Shown piece by piece: positions 26,552-36,917 of a stretch of DNA of 64,000 nucleotides; position 1 is the stretch's first letter; each line of letters begins with the position of its first letter. The translations under genes were made by a program, and so were the position numbers. Where the stretch lies: assembly GCA_017397895.1 (NCBI GenBank), contig JAFQHP010000032.1:1-64000 (forward strand). Reading direction: 5' to 3'. The stretch comes from Clostridia bacterium (lineage in GTDB: Bacteria; Bacillota; Clostridia; Christensenellales; Aristaeellaceae). Under the pieces are notes generated by a model, which worked only from the letters and a program-made list of their open reading frames with translations, did no database searches and was not told the origin of the DNA.

Positions 26552-29500
26552 ATGGTTTACCGCATTTATGTGGAAAAGAAAAAGGAACTGGCCCTGGAGG
26601 CTGCGGCGCTGCTTTCCGATATCCGTTCGCTTCTGAATATCGGCAGCGTGGAAAACGTACGCATTATCAACCGCTATGATGCGGAAGATATTGAAAAAGA
26701 GCTGTTTGACTATGCCTGCAGCACCGTGTTTTCCGAACCCCAGCTGGACGATATTTATACCGAACTGAACGCAGAAAACGCCATCGTGTTTGCAGTGGAA
26801 TACCTGCCCGGCCAGTTTGACCAGCGGGCAGACTCTGCTGCCCAGTGCATTCAGCTGATCAGCCAGGGCAACCGCCCTGTGATCCGCACGGCCAAGGTGT
26901 ATGTGATTGGCGGCAATGTTTCCGAAGAAGAACTGGCAGAAATCAAAAAGTACGTCATCAACCCGGTGGAAGCCCGTGAAGCTGCCCTGGAAATGCCGGA
27001 AACCCTGAAAATCCAGTATGAAATTCCTGAAACCGTGGAAACCCTCACCGGCTTTACCAAGCTTGACCGGGCCGGCCTGGAAGCGTTTGTGAAAAACTAT
27101 GGCCTGGCCATGGATGCAGACGATATCGTCTTCTGCCAGGATTATTTCAAGACGGAAGACCGCGACCCCACCATCACCGAAATCCGCATGATCGACACCT
27201 ACTGGAGCGATCATTGCCGGCATACCACCTTCCTCACCGAAATTGACAGCGTTACCTTCCAAGATGCGCTGCTTCAGAAGGCTTACGATGAATACATCGC
27301 CGTGCGCAAGGAACTGAACAGAACCAAGCCCATCTGTCTGATGGATCTGGCCACGGTGGCCGTGAAGTATCTGAAAAAGCACGGCAAGCTGGAAAAGCTG
27401 GACGAAAGCGAAGAAATCAACGCCTGCACGGTGAAGATTGAAATTGAAAAGGACGGCCAGAAGGAACCCTGGCTGCTGCTGTTCAAGAACGAAACCCATA
27501 ACCACCCCACCGAAATTGAACCCTTCGGCGGTGCGGCCACCTGCATCGGCGGCGCCATCCGCGACCCGCTTTCCGGCCGCAGCTATGTGTACGGCGCCAT
27601 GCGTGTGACCGGCGCTGCTGATCCCTTGAAGCCGGTTAATGAAACCATGAAGGGCAAACTGCCCCAGCGCAAGATTGTTACCACCGCCGCCGCCGGTTAT
27701 TCCTCCTACGGCAATCAGATCGGCCTTGCCACCGGCATTGTAGATGAAATTTACCATCCGGGCTATGCGGCCAAGCGTATGGAAATCGGTGCTGTGATCG
27801 CTGCGGCTCCCGAAAAGAACGTGCGCCGTGAGCGTCCTGCCCCTGGCGATATCGTCATTTTGCTGGGCGGCAGCACCGGCCGTGACGGCTGCGGCGGCGC
27901 CACCGGCTCCTCCAAATCCCACACGCTGGAATCCCTGGAAACCTGCGGTGCCGAAGTGCAGAAGGGCAACGCCCCCGAAGAACGCAAATTGCAGCGTCTT
28001 TTCCGCAATGCCGAAGCCAGCCGCATGATCAAACGCTGCAATGACTTTGGTGCAGGCGGTGTATCCGTTGCCATTGGTGAACTGGCCGACGGCCTGGAGA
28101 TTGACCTGAACGCCGTACCCAAGAAGTATGACGGCCTGGACGGCACGGAACTAGCCATCTCCGAAAGCCAGGAACGTATGGCTGTGGTGATTGCACCGGA
28201 AGATAAGGAACGCTTCCTTGCCCTGGCCGAAACGGAGAACCTGCAGGCCTGCCAGGTGGCTGTGGTGCAGGAAAATCCCCGGCTGCAGATGCACTGGAAC
28301 GGCAAGATGATCGTGGATCTGAGCCGTGAATTCCTCAACTCCAACGGCGCTTCCAAGCACATTGACATTACCCCGGAAAACTGCCGGGATTACACCAGGA
28401 AGGTGGAAGGCAGCTTTACCGACAATTACATGGAAATGGCCCAGGACCTGAATACCTGCTCCAAGCGGGGCCTTTCCGAACGCTTCGACTCCACCATCGG
28501 CGCCGGCACCGTGCTGATGCCTTTTGGCGGCAAGAACCAGCAGACTCCCATCCAGGCCATGGTGCAGAAGATTTCCGTAGAGCAGGGCCATACAGACGAT
28601 TGCAGCCTGATGAGCTTTGGCTACAATCCCTTCATCACTGAAAAGAGCCCCTACCACGGCGCATATCTGGCTGTGTTGGAATCTGTGTGCAAATTGATTG
28701 CAACCGGCGCCAAGTTTGAAGATGTGTACCTGACCTTCCAGGAATACTTCGAGCGGCCCGGCAAGGATGGCAAGCGCTGGGGCAAGCCCCTTTCTGCGCT
28801 GCTGGGTGCCTTCATGGCCCAGAAGGAACTGGGCATCGGCTCCATCGGCGGCAAGGACTCCATGAGCGGCTCCTTCGAGGATCTGGACGTGCCGCCCACC
28901 CTGGTTTCCTTTGCTGTCACCTGTGCCAAGACCCAGGATATCGTGTCTCCCGAATTCAAGAAGGCCGGCAATAAGCTGGTTTTGGTCCGGCCTGAAATGG
29001 ACGAAAACGGCCTGCCTGTGACGGAAAGCCTGGTCAAGGTATTCGATAAGGTGCACGGCCTGCTCAATTCCGGTAAAGCGGTTTCTTGCTACACCCCCGG
29101 CATGGGCGGTATTGCAGAAGCGGTTTTGAAGATGGCCATCGGCAACGGCCTGGGCTTCCGGTACGAAGACGGCCTTTCCATGAACGATATCTTCGGCTAC
29201 AATTACGCTTCCTTCCTGCTGGAAATGGCAGATGCAGAAGGGGAGACGGTGGTGGGTCTGATTACGGAAGATACCGCCATCGAATATGCCGGTGAAAAGA
29301 TTTGCCTGTGCAAGCTGCAGAAGGCTTATGAAAACAAGCTGGAAAGCGTGTACAGCTGCAATATCCCTACCGACGGCAAGAAGATTGAAAACTATGCCTA
29401 TACCGTTGGGGAATGGGCCAAGCCCGCCATCCGCGTGGCCAAGCCCCGGGTGCTGATCCCTGTGTTCCCCGGCACCAACTGCGAATATGACAGCGCCAAG

Positions 29501-30238
29501 GCTGCCATGGACGCCGGCTGCGATGCCAAAATCGTGGTGCTGAACAACCTGACCAGCGACGGCATTTCCCGGTCCATCGACACTTTCGCTGCTGCCATGA
29601 AGGAAAGCCAGATCGTGTTCCTGCCCGGCGGCTTTTCCGGCGGCGACGAACCCGACGGCAGCGCCAAGTTCATTACCGCTTTCTTCCGCAATGCGGCCAT
29701 CAAGGAACAGGTGGAAGCACTGCTTGAAAAGCGGGACGGCCTGATGCTGGGTATCTGCAACGGCTTCCAGGCACTGATCAAGCTGGGCCTGGTGCCCTTT
29801 GGCAAGATTGTGGATACCGATGAAACCTGCCCCACCCTGACCTTCAACACCATCGGCCGTCACCAGAGCCGCATTGTGCACACAAGGGTTGCTTCCAACA
29901 AGAGCCCCTGGCTGCAACTGGCCAATGTGGGCGATGTGTACACCGTGCCCATTTCCCACGGCGAAGGCCGGTTCCTGGCAAGCGATGAAATGGTGAAGAA
30001 GCTGGCTGAAAACGGCCAGATTGCTACCCAGTATGTGGACCTTGCCGGTAACGCTACCGATGACATCCACTTCAACCCCAATAACTCCCTTTGCGCCATC
30101 GAAGGCATCACTTCTCCCGATGGCCGCGTGCTGGGCAAGATGGGCCATAGCGAACGTGTGGGCGCCGGCCTGTACAAGAATGTTCCCGGCGAATATGATA
30201 TCAAGCTGTTTGCCTCTGCGGTGAAATATTTCAAGTAA
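26552..30238 (+). CDS. purL: Phosphoribosylformylglycinamidine synthase, single-chain PurL (with glutaminase domain)
   Basis: Converts FGAR to FGAM with ATP and glutamine. The 1228-residue chain combines the small PurS-like N-terminal domain, two AIRS-fold synthetase halves (residues ~170-950; ETHNHPTEIEPFGGAATCIGG and DFGAGGVSVAIGEL visible), and a class I glutaminase from ~965 to the end. The glutaminase has LGICNGFQ with the nucleophile Cys, and SHGEGRF plus the downstream His/Glu. This large form is usual in Gram-negatives and many Clostridia, in contrast to the Bacillus PurS/Q/L set. It is the longest gene of the window. Confidence 0.97.
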   Translation: MVYRIYVEKKKELALEAAALLSDIRSLLNIGSVENVRIINRYDAEDIEKELFDYACSTVFSEPQLDDIYTELNAENAIVFAVEYLPGQFDQRADSAAQCIQLISQGNRPVIRTAKVYVIGGNVSEEELAEIKKYVINPVEAREAALEMPETLKIQYEIPETVETLTGFTKLDRAGLEAFVKNYGLAMDADDIVFCQDYFKTEDRDPTITEIRMIDTYWSDHCRHTTFLTEIDSVTFQDALLQKAYDEYIAVRKELNRTKPICLMDLATVAVKYLKKHGKLEKLDESEEINACTVKIEIEKDGQKEPWLLLFKNETHNHPTEIEPFGGAATCIGGAIRDPLSGRSYVYGAMRVTGAADPLKPVNETMKGKLPQRKIVTTAAAGYSSYGNQIGLATGIVDEIYHPGYAAKRMEIGAVIAAAPEKNVRRERPAPGDIVILLGGSTGRDGCGGATGSSKSHTLESLETCGAEVQKGNAPEERKLQRLFRNAEASRMIKRCNDFGAGGVSVAIGELADGLEIDLNAVPKKYDGLDGTELAISESQERMAVVIAPEDKERFLALAETENLQACQVAVVQENPRLQMHWNGKMIVDLSREFLNSNGASKHIDITPENCRDYTRKVEGSFTDNYMEMAQDLNTCSKRGLSERFDSTIGAGTVLMPFGGKNQQTPIQAMVQKISVEQGHTDDCSLMSFGYNPFITEKSPYHGAYLAVLESVCKLIATGAKFEDVYLTFQEYFERPGKDGKRWGKPLSALLGAFMAQKELGIGSIGGKDSMSGSFEDLDVPPTLVSFAVTCAKTQDIVSPEFKKAGNKLVLVRPEMDENGLPVTESLVKVFDKVHGLLNSGKAVSCYTPGMGGIAEAVLKMAIGNGLGFRYEDGLSMNDIFGYNYASFLLEMADAEGETVVGLITEDTAIEYAGEKICLCKLQKAYENKLESVYSCNIPTDGKKIENYAYTVGEWAKPAIRVAKPRVLIPVFPGTNCEYDSAKAAMDAGCDAKIVVLNNLTSDGISRSIDTFAAAMKESQIVFLPGGFSGGDEPDGSAKFITAFFRNAAIKEQVEALLEKRDGLMLGICNGFQALIKLGLVPFGKIVDTDETCPTLTFNTIGRHQSRIVHTRVASNKSPWLQLANVGDVYTVPISHGEGRFLASDEMVKKLAENGQIATQYVDLAGNATDDIHFNPNNSLCAIEGITSPDGRVLGKMGHSERVGAGLYKNVPGEYDIKLFASAVKYFK

Positions 30239-30264
30239 GAAAAGGAATAGGAGCGTAGAAACAA

Positions 30265-31944
30265 ATGAAAGAGTACAAGTCCGATATTCAGATCGCCCAG
30301 GAATGTGAAATGGAACACATCCGTGTTATCGCCGAACGTGCCCATGTGGATGAAAAGTATGTGGAACAGTACGGCAACTATAAGGCCAAGATTGACCTTT
30401 CCCTCCTGAACGAAACCGACAAGCAGGACGGCAAGCTGATCCTGGTGACCGCTATTACCCCCACCTCTGCCGGCGAAGGCAAAACCACCACCACCATCGG
30501 CCTGGCTGACGGCCTGCGCCGCATTGGCAAGGACGTAACCGTGGCCTTGCGTGAGCCCTCCCTGGGCCCTGTGTTCGGCATCAAGGGCGGCGCTGCCGGC
30601 GGCGGCTACGCCCAGGTTGTGCCCATGGAAGATATCAACCTGCACTTCACCGGCGACTTCCACGCCATCGGCGCTGCCAACAACCTGCTGGCTGCCATGC
30701 TGGACAACCACATCCAGCAGGGCAATGCGCTGAATATTGACGTGAAGAAGATCACCTGGAAGCGCTGCGTGGACATGAACGACCGTCAGCTGCGCTACAT
30801 CGTAAACGGCCTGGGCGGCCGCATCAACGGCGTGCCCCGTGAAGACGGCTTCGACATCACGGTTGCCAGCGAAATTATGGCTGTTTTGTGCCTGTCCACC
30901 TCCATCAGCGACCTGAAGGCCCGTCTTTCCCGCATTATTGTGGGCTACACCTATGACGACAAGCCCGTCACCTGCGGCCAGCTGAACGCTTCCGGCGCCA
31001 TGACCGCCCTGCTGAAGGACGCTCTCAAGCCCAACCTGGTGCAGACCCTGGAAGGCACCCCCGCCTTTGTGCATGGCGGCCCCTTCGCCAATATTGCCCA
31101 CGGCTGCAACTCCGTCATGGCGACCAAGATGGCCCTGAAGATGGGCGACTACACCGTCACCGAAGCGGGCTTCGGTGCTGACCTGGGCGCTGAAAAGTTC
31201 CTGGATATCAAGTGCCGCATGGCCGGCCTGACTCCGGATGCCGTGGTGGTAGTGGCTACGGTGCGTGCCCTCAAGATGCACGGCGGCGTGCCCAAGGCTG
31301 ACCTGGCCACCGAAAACATTGAAGCCCTGGAAAAGGGCGTGCCCAACCTCCTGCGTCACGTGGGCAACATCAAGAACGTTTATCAGCTGCCCTGCGTGGT
31401 GGCCGTGAACCGTTTTCCCACGGATACCGATGCGGAAATCGATTTCATTATTGCCAAGTGCCGTGAACTGGGCGTGAACACCGTGCTGTCCACCGTGTGG
31501 GCGGACGGCGGCAAGGGCGGCGAAGAACTGGCACGGGAAGTAGTGCGCCTGTGCGAAGAAGAACAGGGCAACTTCACCTTCTCCTACACCGATGATATGA
31601 GCATCGAAGAAAAGATCGAAGCGGTGGTGAAGAAGGTGTACGGCGGCGACGGGATTAACGTGCTGCCCGCTGCCAAGAAGCAGATCGAAACCCTGACGGC
31701 CCTTGGTTTTGACAAGTGCCCCATCTGCATTGCCAAGACCCAGTATTCCTTCTCCGATGATCCCGCTAAGCTGGGTGCGCCCACCGGTTTCACCGTGACC
31801 ATCCGCAATGTGAAAATCTCTGCCGGCGCCGGCTTCATCGTGGTGCTGACCGGTGATATCATGACCATGCCCGGCCTGCCCAAGGTGCCCGCTGCAGAGC
31901 GCATTGACGTGGACGCTGACGGCAAGATTACAGGCCTGTTCTGA
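30265..31944 (+). CDS. fhs: Formate-tetrahydrofolate ligase (10-formyl-THF synthetase)
   Basis: Makes 10-formyl-THF from formate, ATP and THF. The P-loop-like [17 protein letters not shown] near residue 70, [38 protein letters not shown] and the C-terminal [19 protein letters not shown] are diagnostic. It has 559 residues, the family's usual size. The product feeds PurN and the AICAR formyltransferase encoded in the same operon, so the riboswitch senses lack of what this enzyme makes. A strong terminator follows. Confidence 0.97.
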   Translation: MKEYKSDIQIAQECEMEHIRVIAERAHVDEKYVEQYGNYKAKIDLSLLNETDKQDGKLILVTAITPTSAGEGKTTTTIGLADGLRRIGKDVTVALREPSLGPVFGIKGGAAGGGYAQVVPMEDINLHFTGDFHAIGAANNLLAAMLDNHIQQGNALNIDVKKITWKRCVDMNDRQLRYIVNGLGGRINGVPREDGFDITVASEIMAVLCLSTSISDLKARLSRIIVGYTYDDKPVTCGQLNASGAMTALLKDALKPNLVQTLEGTPAFVHGGPFANIAHGCNSVMATKMALKMGDYTVTEAGFGADLGAEKFLDIKCRMAGLTPDAVVVVATVRALKMHGGVPKADLATENIEALEKGVPNLLRHVGNIKNVYQLPCVVAVNRFPTDTDAEIDFIIAKCRELGVNTVLSTVWADGGKGGEELAREVVRLCEEEQGNFTFSYTDDMSIEEKIEAVVKKVYGGDGINVLPAAKKQIETLTALGFDKCPICIAKTQYSFSDDPAKLGAPTGFTVTIRNVKISAGAGFIVVLTGDIMTMPGLPKVPAAERIDVDADGKITGLF

Positions 31945-31954
31945 TAAAAAGGAA

Positions 31955-31982
31955 AGAGCTCCTTGAAAGGAGCTCTTTTTTT
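31955..31982 (+). terminator. Intrinsic terminator of the purine operon
   Basis: A ten-base-pair perfect stem (31955-31964 with 31967-31976) with a two-base loop is followed by a run of T. It lies 11 bases after the fhs stop codon and 16 bases before the end of the convergent PHP gene. Confidence 0.9.
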
Positions 31983-31997
31983 GTTGCGATAAAGGAA

Positions 31998-32807
31998 TCA
32001 GAAATGGCCTTCCTCCAGCAGCTTCCGCACATCACCGGGAAGCAGGGAACCGTTTTCGCCGTGAATGTGCACCGGCAGATCAATAGGCAGGCTCAACTGC
32101 CAGGGGGGCAGAATTTCGGCGGAGGGCGTCTTGATTTCCATGGGCTTCTTTTCCAGGATAACGGAAACGTAATCCTGGATGGAGGTTAAGGGCTTGTCCA
32201 GCACAATGCCGCCCAGCTTGTCATATTCCATGGTGGTGGCGTCATGATTATCGGAGCCGCTGGAGAAGGGGAGGTGAAGCTGCTTTGCATACTGCAGGGC
32301 CAGGGTGTTCCACACCGGCACATTGCCGTAGTTCACCGCTTCAATACCGTCCACAAAATCCGGCATCAGGTGGATGGCGTCGTTGTAAAAGCGGGAGCGG
32401 AAGGGATGGGCCTGTACCATGCAGCCGCCGGCTGCGCGAACTTCGCTGTACATCCGAACACGGTCCCATTCCTTGATATCGGGGTTCAAAAGCAGCCATT
32501 CTTTCGTGACACCGTAAATGAGATACTCGTCACCGTTAAAGTTCTCCTCCAGGCCGAAAAACACGGGAAAACCCAGCTTTTCTCCCTCATTCCTGGCATC
32601 TTCATAGCCGCTGTAAAATTGATTGACCCATTCGGGCCAGGGAAGGGAGCGGTCCGGACGGGTATTGCCTTTATAAAAATGATCGGTGATGATAATGCCG
32701 GCATAGCCCATGTCCATGTAGGGCTTGATATAATCAGCCCCCCGGCTGCGGGCACAGGCCGAGCCCTGGGAGGTGTGCATATGGGTTTCGTAAAGATACT
32801 TCTGCAT
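31998..32807 (-). CDS. PHP-domain metal-dependent phosphoesterase
   Basis: A 269-residue PHP-superfamily protein. ETHMHTSQGS at residues 7-16 is the first metal-binding motif, ITDHFYKG the second, EENFN the third, AHPFR the fourth and SGSDNHD the fifth, so the polynuclear metal site appears complete. Such proteins include histidinol phosphatase and small nucleotide phosphatases; the substrate cannot be told. It is monocistronic, with its own promoter, divergent from the GH9 gene. No DNA polymerase domain is attached. Confidence 0.87.
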   Translation of the reverse strand: MQKYLYETHMHTSQGSACARSRGADYIKPYMDMGYAGIIITDHFYKGNTRPDRSLPWPEWVNQFYSGYEDARNEGEKLGFPVFFGLEENFNGDEYLIYGVTKEWLLLNPDIKEWDRVRMYSEVRAAGGCMVQAHPFRSRFYNDAIHLMPDFVDGIEAVNYGNVPVWNTLALQYAKQLHLPFSSGSDNHDATTMEYDKLGGIVLDKPLTSIQDYVSVILEKKPMEIKTPSAEILPPWQLSLPIDLPVHIHGENGSLLPGDVRKLLEEGHF

Positions 32808-32840
32808 TTGAAAGACGCCTGCTTTCCACTGTTTTTTATT

Positions 32841-32869
32841 ATTTTACCATTGTAATTGTCACAAAGCAA
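32841..32869 (-). promoter_or_regulatory. Probable promoter of the PHP-domain gene
   Basis: On the minus strand TTGCTT (32864-32869), a 17-base spacer and TAAAAT (32841-32846), about 33 bases before the start codon. Confidence 0.55.
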
Positions 32870-32882
32870 GAGTCTTTCGGCA

Positions 32883-32911
32883 ATGACAGGCAGTGAAATC
32901 TCTGCTATAAT
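32883..32911 (+). promoter_or_regulatory. Probable promoter of the GH9 gene
   Basis: ATGACA (32883-32888), a 17-base spacer and TATAAT (32906-32911), about 32 bases before the start at 32943. Confidence 0.6.
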
Positions 32912-32942
32912 GTTCGAAGTATCCAGGAAGGAGCATCTGTGC

Positions 32943-34553
32943 ATGTTTGAAATATATGTCAATCAGGCGGGTTATTTGCCGGAAGACCGAAAAGTTGCCG
33001 TGATTTGCCAGGAATCCGCAGGCTTTACCGTGCAGGATATGCAGGGGAATGTTTGCTACGAAGGTAAATGGAATTATTTCGGCCCGGATGCATTATCCGG
33101 GGATACGGTGTGGCAGGGGGATTTTTCTGCCATAAAAAAGCCTGGGCGGTATGTGCTGCGCTGCGAAAAGGGCGAAAGCGCCACTTTTCTGATTGGCGAA
33201 AATGCCTATGGGAAACTGCTGTATGACGTGCTTCGGGCGTTTTATTATCTGCGCTGCGGCTGCGCCCTGGAAAAGGAGCATGCAGGGGTATATACCCATG
33301 CAGCCTGCCACACGGGCATTGCAGTGGAATGGGATAATCCTTTGGTAAAAAAGCATATTCTTGGCGGATGGCACGACGCCGGGGACTATGGCAGGTATGT
33401 GACGCCCGGGGCAGTGGCGCTGTCCCACTTAATGTATGCCCACATGCTGTATCCGGCGGTATTCGAAAAGCTGAAGATGAATATCCCGGAAAGCGGAAAT
33501 AACCTGCCGGATATTCTGAACGAATGCAAATGGGAAATGGATTGGATCGTGCAGATGCAGCGTGAAGATGGCGCTGTGTATCACAAGCATACCACGGCCC
33601 ATCACGCGCCCTTTGTGATGCCGGAGGAAGATACAGCGCAATTGTTCCTGCTTCCTGTTTCCAGCATGGCAACGGCGGATTTTTGCGCCATTTGCGCACA
33701 GGGCTACCGGGTTTTCAAAGAATATGACAAAGAATATGCCGCTAAACTGCTGGCCGCAGCAAAGAAGGCCTATCAATGGCTGAAAGAAAACCCGGAATTC
33801 CTGGGGTTCAAAAATCCAGACGGCTGCGGCACCGGCGGCTATGGCCAGCGGGATGATTTGTCCAATCGTTGGTGGGCAGCGGCAGAGATGTATACCGCCA
33901 CCGGCGAAGCAGAATATCTCAAAGACGCAATGGCGCAATTTGAAACGCTGCATTTCCACCTGTCCCTGGGTTGGGGAGATGTGGCCGGCCTTGGCGTGAT
34001 GGCGCTGATGACCTGCCAATATCCGGTGAGTGAGGCATGGATGACAGCGCTGAAAAAGGAAGTGGTTGAAGCGGCAGAAAAGTTCGTTTCCATTGCGGAT
34101 GGCTGCGGCTACAATTGCGCCATGGTGGAGCAAAATTACGGCTGGGGCAGCAATATGCCGCTGATGCAGCATGGCATGATCCTGGCATTGGCAGATCTTG
34201 TGGAAGGAAAGGGCCGTTTCAGGAACTGCATGCTGGACCAATTGCACGTGCTGATGGGCGTGAATGCCATGGGCATCAGCTATGTTACCGGCAATGGGGA
34301 TTATGCCTACAATTATCCGCACCTTAGGCCCGCTGATGCGGATGGTATCGACGTATGCATTCCCGGCATGGTAAGCGGCGGGCCTAACCGCAGGCCCACG
34401 GACGGGTATGCAAAGGAATTGGGGCTTTTCCCGGAAGGGACGCCGCCCATGAAGTGCTATTACGATGATGTACGCTGCTATTCACTCAACGAAATCACCA
34501 TCTACTGGAATTCTCCTGTGGTGTTTGTGCTGGCAGCAGCCTTGAACAAATAA
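32943..34553 (+). CDS. Glycoside hydrolase family 9 protein (endoglucanase/exoglucosidase type), cytoplasmic
   Basis: Residues 1-~85 form the Ig-like domain often preceding GH9 modules (IYVNQAGYLPEDRKVAVI). The (alpha/alpha)6 catalytic domain follows, with GGWHDAGDYGRY placing the catalytic-base Asp pair at 145 and 148 and the proton donor Glu near 517 (CYSLNEITIYWNSP). Start 32943 is chosen for GAAGGAG upstream. No signal peptide is present, so the enzyme should act inside the cell on imported beta-glucan or xyloglucan oligosaccharides, as known for some GH9 exo-beta-glucosaminidases and cellodextrinases. Substrate is not resolved. Confidence 0.9.
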   Translation: MFEIYVNQAGYLPEDRKVAVICQESAGFTVQDMQGNVCYEGKWNYFGPDALSGDTVWQGDFSAIKKPGRYVLRCEKGESATFLIGENAYGKLLYDVLRAFYYLRCGCALEKEHAGVYTHAACHTGIAVEWDNPLVKKHILGGWHDAGDYGRYVTPGAVALSHLMYAHMLYPAVFEKLKMNIPESGNNLPDILNECKWEMDWIVQMQREDGAVYHKHTTAHHAPFVMPEEDTAQLFLLPVSSMATADFCAICAQGYRVFKEYDKEYAAKLLAAAKKAYQWLKENPEFLGFKNPDGCGTGGYGQRDDLSNRWWAAAEMYTATGEAEYLKDAMAQFETLHFHLSLGWGDVAGLGVMALMTCQYPVSEAWMTALKKEVVEAAEKFVSIADGCGYNCAMVEQNYGWGSNMPLMQHGMILALADLVEGKGRFRNCMLDQLHVLMGVNAMGISYVTGNGDYAYNYPHLRPADADGIDVCIPGMVSGGPNRRPTDGYAKELGLFPEGTPPMKCYYDDVRCYSLNEITIYWNSPVVFVLAAALNK

Positions 34554-34557
34554 GAAA

Positions 34558-34596
34558 AACAGCTGTTCAGATACGCAATGTATCCGGGCGGCTGTT
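34558..34596. terminator. Terminator between convergent GH9 and SGNH genes
   Basis: A 17-base stem (34558-34574 with 34580-34596) with several G-U pairs and one mismatch. The better T-run (TTTTTC) is on the minus strand; the plus side has only TTTT. Confidence 0.65.
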
Positions 34597-34611
34597 TTGG
34601 CATGTTTATAT

Positions 34612-35676
34612 TTACTTTTCCTTGATCAGCTTCACCAGGGCTTTGCTGATTTTCTGGTGGGCCTTGATGCCGGGATGGGCGCGGCTGCCCATCTGGCAGC
34701 CGGTCATGCCCTCCAGCGTCAGGGGCACGGAGAAACGGATGTCAATGCCTTCAGACCGGGCCGTGTTCACAGCGGCCAAAATGGCATCGTGGACGGGGCC
34801 TTTGTCATAAAAGACAATCCAGTAGAGCTGCGCACCGGGGTTCTTTTCAAGCAGCAGATGGATGAAGGACAAACATCCGTCCGTCAGCTTCTGCATATCC
34901 TCCTGGCTGTCGGTCAGCTTATAGGTGGTGCCGGTGGCTGGGTCGGTATAGGCGGGGGAGCCGATTGCGCCGGCATCGTTGGTGCCAAGGGCAATGACGA
35001 TTTTATCAGGGGCGAAGGAGAAATCATAATCTCCCTGGGCATTCTGGGCAGTAACCGGGCCGCAGATTTTCGTGTACACCTTGGGAATGCTGCCGGAGGG
35101 ATTATTATCCCAGGCACCCAGCACGCCCCAGCCTGACTGGCTGATCACCTGGTACCGGGCGTTCAGGGCATCGGCGGTCATTTTGGCATAGGTATCGGAG
35201 GAGGAAAACACCATGGGCACCCATTCCATGAAAGCCCGGGGGCCCTTGCAGCCTTCGCCGCTGGTGATGGAATCGCCAATGAATTCGATCTTCATTTTAG
35301 GCTTATCCAGGGGCAGCAAGCAGCCGTTGGTACGGATGGCAATGAGGGACACGAAGGCTTCGCTGTCGCCGCCAAAGGGCTGGGTTTCCTTGGCAATGCG
35401 GACGATGTGGGGGCCCTTACTCAAATTCAGGAAAATGGGATACCAGTGCCTGCCCTTTTGCGGCACAAGGTTCTGGCAGCGCACGCCGTCCACGGTGAAA
35501 GACAGGTAAGGCGCCATGGAAGTATAGCTGCATTCCACCTGCACTTCCAGATGGCTTCCTTCCACCTTCATTTCGGCAGAGGCACTGCTCCACATCAGGG
35601 GGAAGTGGGGTTGTTCATGGTCAAAACGGCCGTTGAGGCGGATGAGATCACAATCGCGAATGGAAATGGTTTTCAT
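34612..35676 (-). CDS. SGNH/GDSL-type carbohydrate esterase
   Basis: The N-terminal ~120 residues are a beta-sandwich-like domain as in CE2-type esterases. The SGNH hydrolase domain then has block I GDSIT at 134-138 (nucleophile Ser), IALGTND as block III and RAHPG with the catalytic His near the C-terminus. The likely reaction is removal of acetyl groups from plant polysaccharide fragments. The start at 35676 has AAAGGAG upstream. No signal peptide is seen. It stands alone on the minus strand, divergent from a second esterase with similar architecture. Exact substrate unknown. Confidence 0.82.
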   Translation of the reverse strand: MKTISIRDCDLIRLNGRFDHEQPHFPLMWSSASAEMKVEGSHLEVQVECSYTSMAPYLSFTVDGVRCQNLVPQKGRHWYPIFLNLSKGPHIVRIAKETQPFGGDSEAFVSLIAIRTNGCLLPLDKPKMKIEFIGDSITSGEGCKGPRAFMEWVPMVFSSSDTYAKMTADALNARYQVISQSGWGVLGAWDNNPSGSIPKVYTKICGPVTAQNAQGDYDFSFAPDKIVIALGTNDAGAIGSPAYTDPATGTTYKLTDSQEDMQKLTDGCLSFIHLLLEKNPGAQLYWIVFYDKGPVHDAILAAVNTARSEGIDIRFSVPLTLEGMTGCQMGSRAHPGIKAHQKISKALVKLIKEK

Positions 35677-35714
35677 CGGAAATGCTCCTTTGATATGAAA
35701 ATCTGATTGATTCA

Positions 35715-35743
35715 TATATAGCATTATATGATGAAAATGTCAA
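35715..35743 (-). promoter_or_regulatory. Promoter of the SGNH esterase gene
   Basis: Minus strand TTGACA (35738-35743), a 17-base spacer and TATATA (35715-35720), about 38 bases before the start codon at 35676. Confidence 0.7.
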
Positions 35744-35775
35744 GGATATCAGTGCATTTGTCAGCCGGTGCGGGG

Positions 35776-35804
35776 TTGCGTGAAAATGGAAAGAATGGTA
35801 TGAT
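35776..35804 (+). promoter_or_regulatory. Probable promoter of the CE2-xylanase pair
   Basis: TTGCGT (35776-35781), a 17-base spacer and TATGAT (35799-35804), about 27 bases before the esterase start. Confidence 0.6.
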
Positions 35805-35831
35805 AAATGAAAAGAAATTCGGAGGGAAAAT

Positions 35832-36902
35832 ATGAAAACATATTTACCGTCAGATATGAATGTAAAACCCCTTGGGCGTACCCTGTTTCGGGAGAATATG
35901 CGCTGGATGTGCTATTCTGCCACGGGTGTGGAGTTCCTTTTTGAAGGGAAGACGCTGTGCATTGTGCTTCAGGGGGATGACCGCTGCGAAACGGAGGGCA
36001 TGGGAGGCAATCTGGCTAGGGTAAGGGTATTGGCAGACGGCGTCTGCATTGCAGATGCCATGATCCAAAAAGCAGATACCCGACTGGAATATACCCTTTC
36101 GGAAAACAACCTGCCCGTCCGGAAGGTAATCCGGGTGCTGAAGGTGTCGGAAACAGCTATGTCTACTGTGGCCATCCGGGAGATTACCGTTGATGATGAC
36201 GCCGTGATTTGCCCCACTAAAAAGAAGCAGCATTTGATTGAATTTGCGGGGGACAGCATCACCTGCGGCTACGGCGTGGATGACGAAGTGGCGGAGCATA
36301 CCTTCAAAACCGATACCGAAGACGCCACCAAAGCCTATGCCTATCTGACCTGTCAGGCGCTGGATTGCGATCACAGCCTGGTGTCCATCAGCGGCTACGG
36401 CATCATTTCAGGCTATTCAGGGGATGGGGAAAGAAGGGCGGACCAGCTGCTGCCCACCTATTACGAAAAGATGGGCTTTTCCTACGGCAGCATGAATGGC
36501 GTATATCCCCAGGATGTTCCGTGGAATTTTGAAAAAATGCAGCCGGATCTGGTGGTGATTAACCTTGGCACCAATGACCAAAGCTTCACCCTGAAAAAGG
36601 AGGCACTGTGCCGGGAATACTGCGAAGAATATCAGAGATTTCTAAAAACCATCCGCAGGAACAATCCCAATGCCAAGATCCTTTCCATACTGGGCATTAT
36701 GGGTATGGATCTGTGCGCCATGGCAGAAAAGGCTGTAGCTGAATACAAAGAAGAAACCGGGGACGAAAATGTGAGGTTTGTTCCCTTTGAAGAGCAGCTG
36801 GAAGAGGACGGCCGGGCGGCTGACTGGCACCCCTCCCAACTGACCCACAAAAAAGTAGCAGCCAGATTGGCTGAAATTGTGAGAAATTACATGAACTGGT
36901 AA
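35832..36902 (+). CDS. CE2-type acetyl esterase (SGNH hydrolase with N-terminal beta-sandwich)
   Basis: A 356-residue two-domain esterase. Residues 1-~125 form the jelly-roll domain of carbohydrate esterase family 2. The SGNH part begins with FAGDSITCGYG (Ser142), has VINLGTNDQS and ends with DWHPSQLTH, giving the Ser-His pair. The family deacetylates xylo- and gluco-oligosaccharides. GGAGG precedes the start, no signal peptide is seen, and the GH10 xylanase starts 15 bases after the stop, which supports joint intracellular breakdown of acetylated xylo-oligosaccharides. Confidence 0.88.
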   Translation: MKTYLPSDMNVKPLGRTLFRENMRWMCYSATGVEFLFEGKTLCIVLQGDDRCETEGMGGNLARVRVLADGVCIADAMIQKADTRLEYTLSENNLPVRKVIRVLKVSETAMSTVAIREITVDDDAVICPTKKKQHLIEFAGDSITCGYGVDDEVAEHTFKTDTEDATKAYAYLTCQALDCDHSLVSISGYGIISGYSGDGERRADQLLPTYYEKMGFSYGSMNGVYPQDVPWNFEKMQPDLVVINLGTNDQSFTLKKEALCREYCEEYQRFLKTIRRNNPNAKILSILGIMGMDLCAMAEKAVAEYKEETGDENVRFVPFEEQLEEDGRAADWHPSQLTHKKVAARLAEIVRNYMNW

Positions 36903-36917
36903 GAAAGGGGAAGAAAG

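Noticed and set aside
28151..30148. 665-codon open frame antisense to purL
   Set aside because: It lies fully inside purL, which has all catalytic motifs; the antisense product shows no recognisable family.
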